From: Monomorium pharaonis
Lineage: Eukaryota; Arthropoda; Insecta; Hymenoptera; Formicidae
Direction: 5' to 3'
NCBI RefSeq assembly: GCF_013373865.1
Contig: NC_050471.1
Location: 19,835,047 to 19,899,046, forward strand
DNA: 64,000 nucleotides
Positions 59,464 to 64,000 of the stretch are shown here, one piece after another. Below the pieces are notes generated by a model that made no database searches, had not been told where the DNA came from, and worked only from the letters and a program-made list of their open reading frames with translations. Every line of letters begins with the position of its first letter. Positions within the stretch are counted from its first letter, which is position 1. The translations under genes were made by a program, and so were the position numbers.

Positions 59464-60082
59464 ATTAATTGAAGGAAGGGCAGAGGAAACGGAAGTCCAC
59501 AAATAAGCAGTGTATGTGTGTGTGTAGGAGAACAGGGTGTGGAGGCAGCAGCGGCTGCCAAAGCAACCAGGAATTAGATTTAAGATAGAAATAAGTTAGT
59601 TTAAGATAGAATAAGTTTATGTTGAGATTGTAAACCCCAAGGGGAATCAATAAAGTTCATTATAAATTAAAGTATAGACGATAACAGTGTGCGGAATACA
59701 TAAACTTTAATTCTTGAAAAGGATTTCTAAATCTATAAAAGAAATACATACAAAATTTTGTTAATGACATGCCTAAATGACTCTACATTATCGACCTCGA
59801 TCAAGTTTGACGAGCAGTTTAGCATCCCCTTAACACCTACATTTGAGTGTCAACACACAAAGTTTTGGTGTGGATACCCGACTTTTGGTTTTGACACCCA
59901 AAATTTAAGTGTCAATACAAAAATTTGAGTGTCGACACCAAAACTTTAATGTCGACGCCAAAGCTTTGGGTGTCGATACGAAAACTTTGAGTGTCGACAC
60001 TCGGGTTTCAGTGTAATGACACCCAATTACAAAACAAAAGATAAAAATTATAAAATGCAAAGTAAAAATTTTGACTTATTAT

Positions 60083-60785
60083 GAGGCCACATTATACATA
60101 TACCTAATTTTGAATTTAATATATATGTATATATGGGGCATTCTTTGTGAAAACGGCTTCTCGCCTGCACATCTTATTTTTTGAGATAAATAAATGTTTA
60201 AGTGCTGCAAATTTTTGTTGATTTTCCTACTTTTAAATGCCGTGTGGCAAACTTGGAAATCCAAAATGACGGCCAAAACAAAAAAGAAACCATTATTTAT
60301 ATTATAAATTTAATATAAAATGAATTTGCACATTATTGGACCTTGAAAAGGGCGATTTAGGTGTGTCCTGATTTTAGACAGTGTTATTAAACCTTAAAAT
60401 ATATTTTGAGTTAAAATAACCCAAAAAGAGATTTATAAAATTAAAATTAAAATTAAAATTAAAATTTATTGATATCCATTTTGAAACAATTGAATTAACT
60501 TTAATCTTGAATGTTTAAAAAATACACTTAATTTTTAGTTCAAAATAATTTATCTTATACAAAAAGTGTGTGTTTTAAGAGTTAAAAGCAGTATACTTTT
60601 TCTAATCTGTAGCCTATAAGATATAATATTCCATAAAATAAAAAAATATTATATTTTGTATTAACAACTTTGCTCTGAGGTTACCAAATATTTTATTAAA
60701 TTACGGATTGGTGATTGATACTGTCACTAAGATACTTATAAAAGATACTCTAATGATAAAAATAAAGTAAAATGGTAGCCATATT
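60083..60785 (-). repeat. Dispersed repeat, copy 2 (inverted, with a flipped end)
   Basis: 60083-60690 is the reverse complement of about 8865-9480. 60695-60785 matches 8750-8830 in direct orientation (TACTCTAATGATAAAAATAA, GTAGCCATATT). The two halves of the repeat thus meet head to head at about 60690. Confidence 0.75.
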
Positions 60786-62900
60786 GTGTCACGACTTTTC
60801 CTGACCGGGAAAGCCGCGAGCAAAAAGCAGCGAGACCGATAGGGTAACCGGTACCCCCGATGCCGTGTTTGTCGCGCTCGAATCTCGGCCACGCGTTATC
60901 ACGAAAATTGTTGGGCGCCAGACGCGCTCGACGACGCGTCAATTCGCGAAAATCGTTACGCCAAGGTGTCCTCGATCCTCGCGCGACAATCTCGACCAGC
61001 TCTGCCTAACGGTAGAGGGGCGGGGTGAATCGTAAGGGAGCAGGCGAATGCGGTAACACGAAGTGGCGGACGACACACCAAAAAATTAGGCTCGGAATTT
61101 AACAGATAACGATCTTTATTAAAAATTAATAATCAGGCGAAAACAATAATATCGCGGGACGCGGCATGCGGCGTTCCGACAATGCGGCGCCCCGGCGCGA
61201 GGCAGACCAAACAGAAACGCGAACGATACGCGGGAAGCTCCCGCGGTAGGTACGCGGCCGACAAGGACAGACGAGGGAATCTCCCGCGCACAATGAATTT
61301 CGGACGTTCGAACGTGCCGACACTCCCGGCAACTAGAGAACGCGACCACGTGTCTCGCGGGGGTCACACAATAATCGCCGGCCGCTACCGCACTACACAC
61401 CGTCGCGAAACCGGAAGTCCCGTCCACCCGCTACTCGCGACGCGATACTCGCTCGCGCGAGGGCTTTGCGGCGAACACGGTCGAGGGGAATCTCCGACGG
61501 AACCCACGCGTCTTCACGATCGTCCTCCCCGTGGCTCGGCGCTTCGGCGTCCCGTCCGCTTGCATCCGATATATACCCAATTAATGACACGATCGTATGA
61601 CCGCCCTGCGGTCCACGCGAGTCACGCACCAACACAAAAGCGGATGCAGAACGGGCCCGGGAACACCTCGCCGGCCGGCAACCGCTTACAGTAACTTCTC
61701 TGGACAGGCCACCTCACCGATAATGTCCCGGCGACGTCCTCCCTCGTCTCCAGGCTCGTCCCTTTGCCCTGGTTGAGGCCTCGCACAAGCCACACCGATA
61801 CTTCACCAGGGACACGACACGCAACTTAACGGTAGGGCCGCTCGCACGCAAAAGCGGGGTGGATCGCGGTCGATCCCGGATCGACGCCGCGACCCCCCGT
61901 CCAGTCATGCGCATTGTTTCCGCGCCGCGACCCAATTGCTGCAAAGCACGCAGTCCTGCGTACGCAGGGACGTGCGCGCCGTAATCCTTCCGGGGGCCTC
62001 GCAGGCCCCCGCGAAATTCTCTTTCTCCCGGTGGGCCACTTCCCGTGCCGGGGCAGCGCACGCGGGGACCTCCGTTCCTCGTGAGAGGGCTCGACGCCTT
62101 CCTCGATGCGTTTTATCCCATCCGGGCTCCTCCACAGCCCTTCGGGACGTTCCGTCGTGGTGTTGGCGGGCACCGCCGCTTTAGGGTCCGGCCGTGGCCC
62201 TCCCAGGGCCACGCCGAATCCCCGTGCGGGCCGCGTGCTCGTCTCTCCCGGGCACCGGTGGCGTCCTTCCTCCTTCCCCGCATCGTCGTTGCTCTCTCTC
62301 CTCCTCTCTCGCTCTCTCGCCGCATTCCATCGGAAGACGGCCGCCGCGCAAAGAAATCAAAAATATAAGAAATTAATGCTACGCTCGCTAGGTCTGTCGC
62401 GGTTCCCCATGGAGATCCCCTCTCGCCTCTCGCCTATTTTCCCCGTACGGCGCGAATTCGCAGCCTGTGACGGGGGAGGAACGCTGCTACTCGTGGCAGC
62501 TGAGCTACCACGTCACAACTCCCCCACGCCAAGAGGATCCCTACCAGCTCGGCGGCCCGCCCTGCGGACACCGGCCAGCGAGGGCGCATCCGAGATCTCC
62601 ACGGGTCCCCCGACAGTCGAGGTCACACCAAGGACGAAACACCAAAAAAAAAATTCTAATTTGCCTTGCGGCAACTTGAATCCGGTTGCCAATCAAACGA
62701 CCAGAGCAAAAGAAAAATAACCACAATCCGCAATTTAACTCTCGCGATTCCGTCGACACTCCCCCACGCGCACGGTTCGATCCCGGGGCGCGCCGTAGCG
62801 CTACCCCGTTCCCGCCCCTCTCGCGGCCGCACGACAGGCTACGACTGCCCGGGTGAGGACGCGGGGAAATCAGGAGGGTCTCTCACAAACAAAAAAAAAC
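60786..62900 (-). mobile_element. GC-rich LTR-like island with tRNA-Lys-type primer word
   Basis: Minus strand: AATAAA at about 61113, then ~190 bases, then TGGCGCCCAAC at 60920-60910. This is the order poly(A) signal, U5, primer-binding site of a 5' LTR. The internal side is cut off ~125 bases later at a TGTGTCACGAC edge. No coding domain found; GC-driven frames on both strands (for example 61182-61694 and 62106-62720) were ignored. The LTR left limit was not found. Confidence 0.45.
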
Positions 62901-63181
62901 GTAGGCTCATTACCGTCTCCCATTCTCTTTATTTATTAGCCCCCCCCCTCCGGGGGAAGTCTACAGGGACTTTTCCGTCCGACTCCGATATCAGGCCCCT
63001 GGTCCAGACCGCAAAAGAAAACAATGAGATGGACGGAAAACCGAAAGAAAAGAAAAATTGGACATAACCAAAACAAAGAAAAACAAAAAGAAAAACAAGA
63101 CAGCAAAACAAAAAAAAAACGATAAAAAGAAGAAAAACACAAAAAAAACAAAAAAACGGGGCCCCCCATCCAGGCGGAATC
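62901..63181. other. Low-complexity A-rich tract after the gag-like ORF
   Basis: 63055-63165 is AAAAC/AAAAAG-rich on the plus strand. CCCCCCCCC at 62940 is next to TTTATTTATT (AATAAA on the minus strand). Confidence 0.5.
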
Positions 63182-63988
63182 CTATTTCTTCGGGGGATCT
63201 TTGGTCTCCGTGCGTCGTCCCTCCGTCGGGTTCCCCCCGCGTCCTCTGCCGATACTTTCGGGGGGGTCTCGGAGGCTCCCCGGCGGTCCTCCTCTTCGCC
63301 GCTCGGGCTCCGGGCCCTCCCGACCTCGTCCCGGGAGGTACGGCCCCTGGGCTTCGTATCCCTCTCGGCATTCCGGGCATGCTCCCACGGTGGTACCCCG
63401 CCGCCCGCACCGATAGCAATGGTCCTCCTTTCGCGGGCGGGGGCACCTCTTGGTAAAGTGGTAGAGGGACCCGCAGTTCCAGCAGCGCTCCCTCTCCACT
63501 GCCTTACGCGGCTCCTCTCTATCCTGTCCGGGGCGCGGAGGTTCCCTCGACGCGGCGGCCTCCCTCTTCTCCTCTTGGCCACTGCGAGGTCGGGGCTCGT
63601 CTTTTGGCTCCGCGGGCGCAGGGCTCCCGCGCGGGCTCCCGCGGGGTGGGCCCTGATTCTCGCCCTCGGTCGTCGCCCGTTCCTCCGGAGGCCACGGGAG
63701 GCTGTCCAGCAGCCGCGCTATTGCGCCCAGGCCCGTCCGGGCGAACGTACGCGGGTCTGCCACCGTCATCCAGGTTTGGGTCTCCTGGTCTTGCCTCGTC
63801 TCCTCCCCCCGGTCCGTCTGGGTCCCGACGGTTCTTTGGGCGGGGCTGGCTTGCGTCCCCACGGAGCGCGTCGCCCCCGATATTGGCTCGGTCTGGGTCG
63901 ACACGGTGCGGGACAGCGGTACTTCTAACACGACGGCCCCTTGCGTCGTCCTCCTACGCCGCCTCTCGTCCTCCAGGGTCTGGGTCAA
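63182..63988 (-). CDS. Retroelement Gag C-terminal region with zinc knuckles
   Basis: A 268-aa open frame; the true start may lie outside the window. The N-terminal third has repeated TQT/TQ words (VSTQTEPI, VGTQASPA, VGTQTDRG, ETQTWM). The middle is Pro/Arg/Glu-rich and disordered. The C-terminus carries CWNCGSLYHFTKRC (CX2CX4HX4C) and CYRCGRRGTTVGACPEC. This pair is typical of insect LTR-retrotransposon or LINE Gag proteins. A stop follows after DPPKK, and no protease or reverse transcriptase frame is seen beyond it, so pol is missing or outside. No lesion in the visible frame. Confidence 0.7.
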   Translation of the reverse strand: MTQTLEDERRRRRTTQGAVVLEVPLSRTVSTQTEPISGATRSVGTQASPAQRTVGTQTDRGEETRQDQETQTWMTVADPRTFARTGLGAIARLLDSLPWPPEERATTEGENQGPPRGSPRGSPAPAEPKDEPRPRSGQEEKREAAASREPPRPGQDREEPRKAVERERCWNCGSLYHFTKRCPRPRKEDHCYRCGRRGTTVGACPECREGYEAQGPYLPGRGREGPEPERRRGGPPGSLRDPPESIGRGRGGNPTEGRRTETKDPPKK

Positions 63989-64000
63989 GTCAACCCAGAA

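Larger units (their letters stand above)
54973..59664 (+). mobile_element. Almost full-length LINE (non-LTR retrotransposon)
   Basis: Begins GGGGACTTCCGTTTCCGGG and ends AATAAAGTTCATTATA. It is flanked by a 15-bp target duplication with one mismatch: AATTAAAGAATAGAC (54958-54972) and AATTAAAGTATAGAC (59665-59679). Length 4692 bp with a ~340-bp 5' UTR, two ORFs and a ~200-bp 3' UTR. The coding strand is extremely purine-rich. No poly(A) tail, so 3' end recognition by sequence is likely. Confidence 0.92.
54476..60030. mobile_element. Array-ended inverted-repeat element hosting the LINE
   Basis: Left: about three units like TTTGAGTGTTTACACTC, then GTGTTAAGGGGATACTAA (from ~54556). Right: the inverse TTAGCATCCCCTTAACAC (59820-59837), then about nine 20-21-bp units (TTTGAGTGTCGACACC type) to 60030. 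The interior, 54580-54957 plus 59680-59812, is AT-rich and non-coding. Confidence 0.6.

Noticed and set aside
61119..62720. Many GC-rich ORFs as host exons
   Set aside because: Several frames on both strands are open at once, which is typical of GC-rich non-coding DNA; no motif or splice logic.

Overview
This window looks like transposon-dense nuclear DNA from an insect. A hymenopteran, probably an ant, fits best, but that is inference from the mix of Ty3/gypsy, copia, LINE, Tc1/mariner and Harbinger elements in AT-rich DNA with GC-rich islands and long TG, GA and AG microsatellites; no species marker was read. There are no bacterial-style operons. Almost every open frame that makes sense as protein belongs to a mobile element, and most of these are broken by stops or frameshifts. 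The only candidate host coding sequence is one splice-bounded exon at 18037-18414, whose family I do not recognise.

Layout. 1-1914: 3' part of a Ty3/gypsy pol (+) and its probable 3' LTR. 1915-8245: AT-rich DNA with small tandem repeats, palindromic MITEs and a degraded LTR-like piece. 8246-9480: a short TE-type zinc-domain ORF and a dispersed repeat seen again at 60 kb. 9609-11330: a Penelope-like motif, a perfect 158-bp-arm palindrome, and half of a foldback-like element. 11590-12170: C-terminal end of an R1-like LINE. 13981-14275: solo-LTR-like block. 15500-17100: second gypsy pol fragment (-). 18037-18414: possible host exon. 20118-26340: a large palindrome split by a copia element with both LTRs. 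26815-27660: a foldback-like repeat and a mariner relic. 28856-30451: a satellite-armed transposon fragment with a foldback-like element inserted in it. 30452-32130: GC-rich island. 32655-40041: a Harbinger-type transposon opened by two nested TA-flanked insertions, one of which holds a second satellite-armed transposon that itself carries a 1.05-kb MITE. 40977-42102: mariner-type transposase gene with a probable intron. 42219-47794: a gypsy element (-) with one LTR, gag-pol and an additional unlisted ORF. 49078-52868: a foldback-like element hit by a mariner-type transposon that was itself hit by a palindromic MITE. 53146-54475: a diverged foldback-like element. 54475-60030: an array-ended element holding an almost full-length LINE with a 15-bp target duplication. 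60083-60785: repeat shared with 9 kb. 60786-64000: GC-rich LTR-type remnant and a gag-like ORF (-).

The strongest candidate for something undescribed is the foldback-like family at about 10.7, 28.9, 49.1 and 53.1 kb. Three copies have arms made of 15-17-bp subrepeats ending in ACAC, and all four share a GC-rich hairpin core. The subrepeat wording differs between copies but is mirrored unit by unit between the two arms of one copy. Also notable are mariner-type transposases with spliceosomal introns, long mariner inverted repeats that contain an antisense copy of the transposase tail, and clean empty-site logic for several nested insertions.
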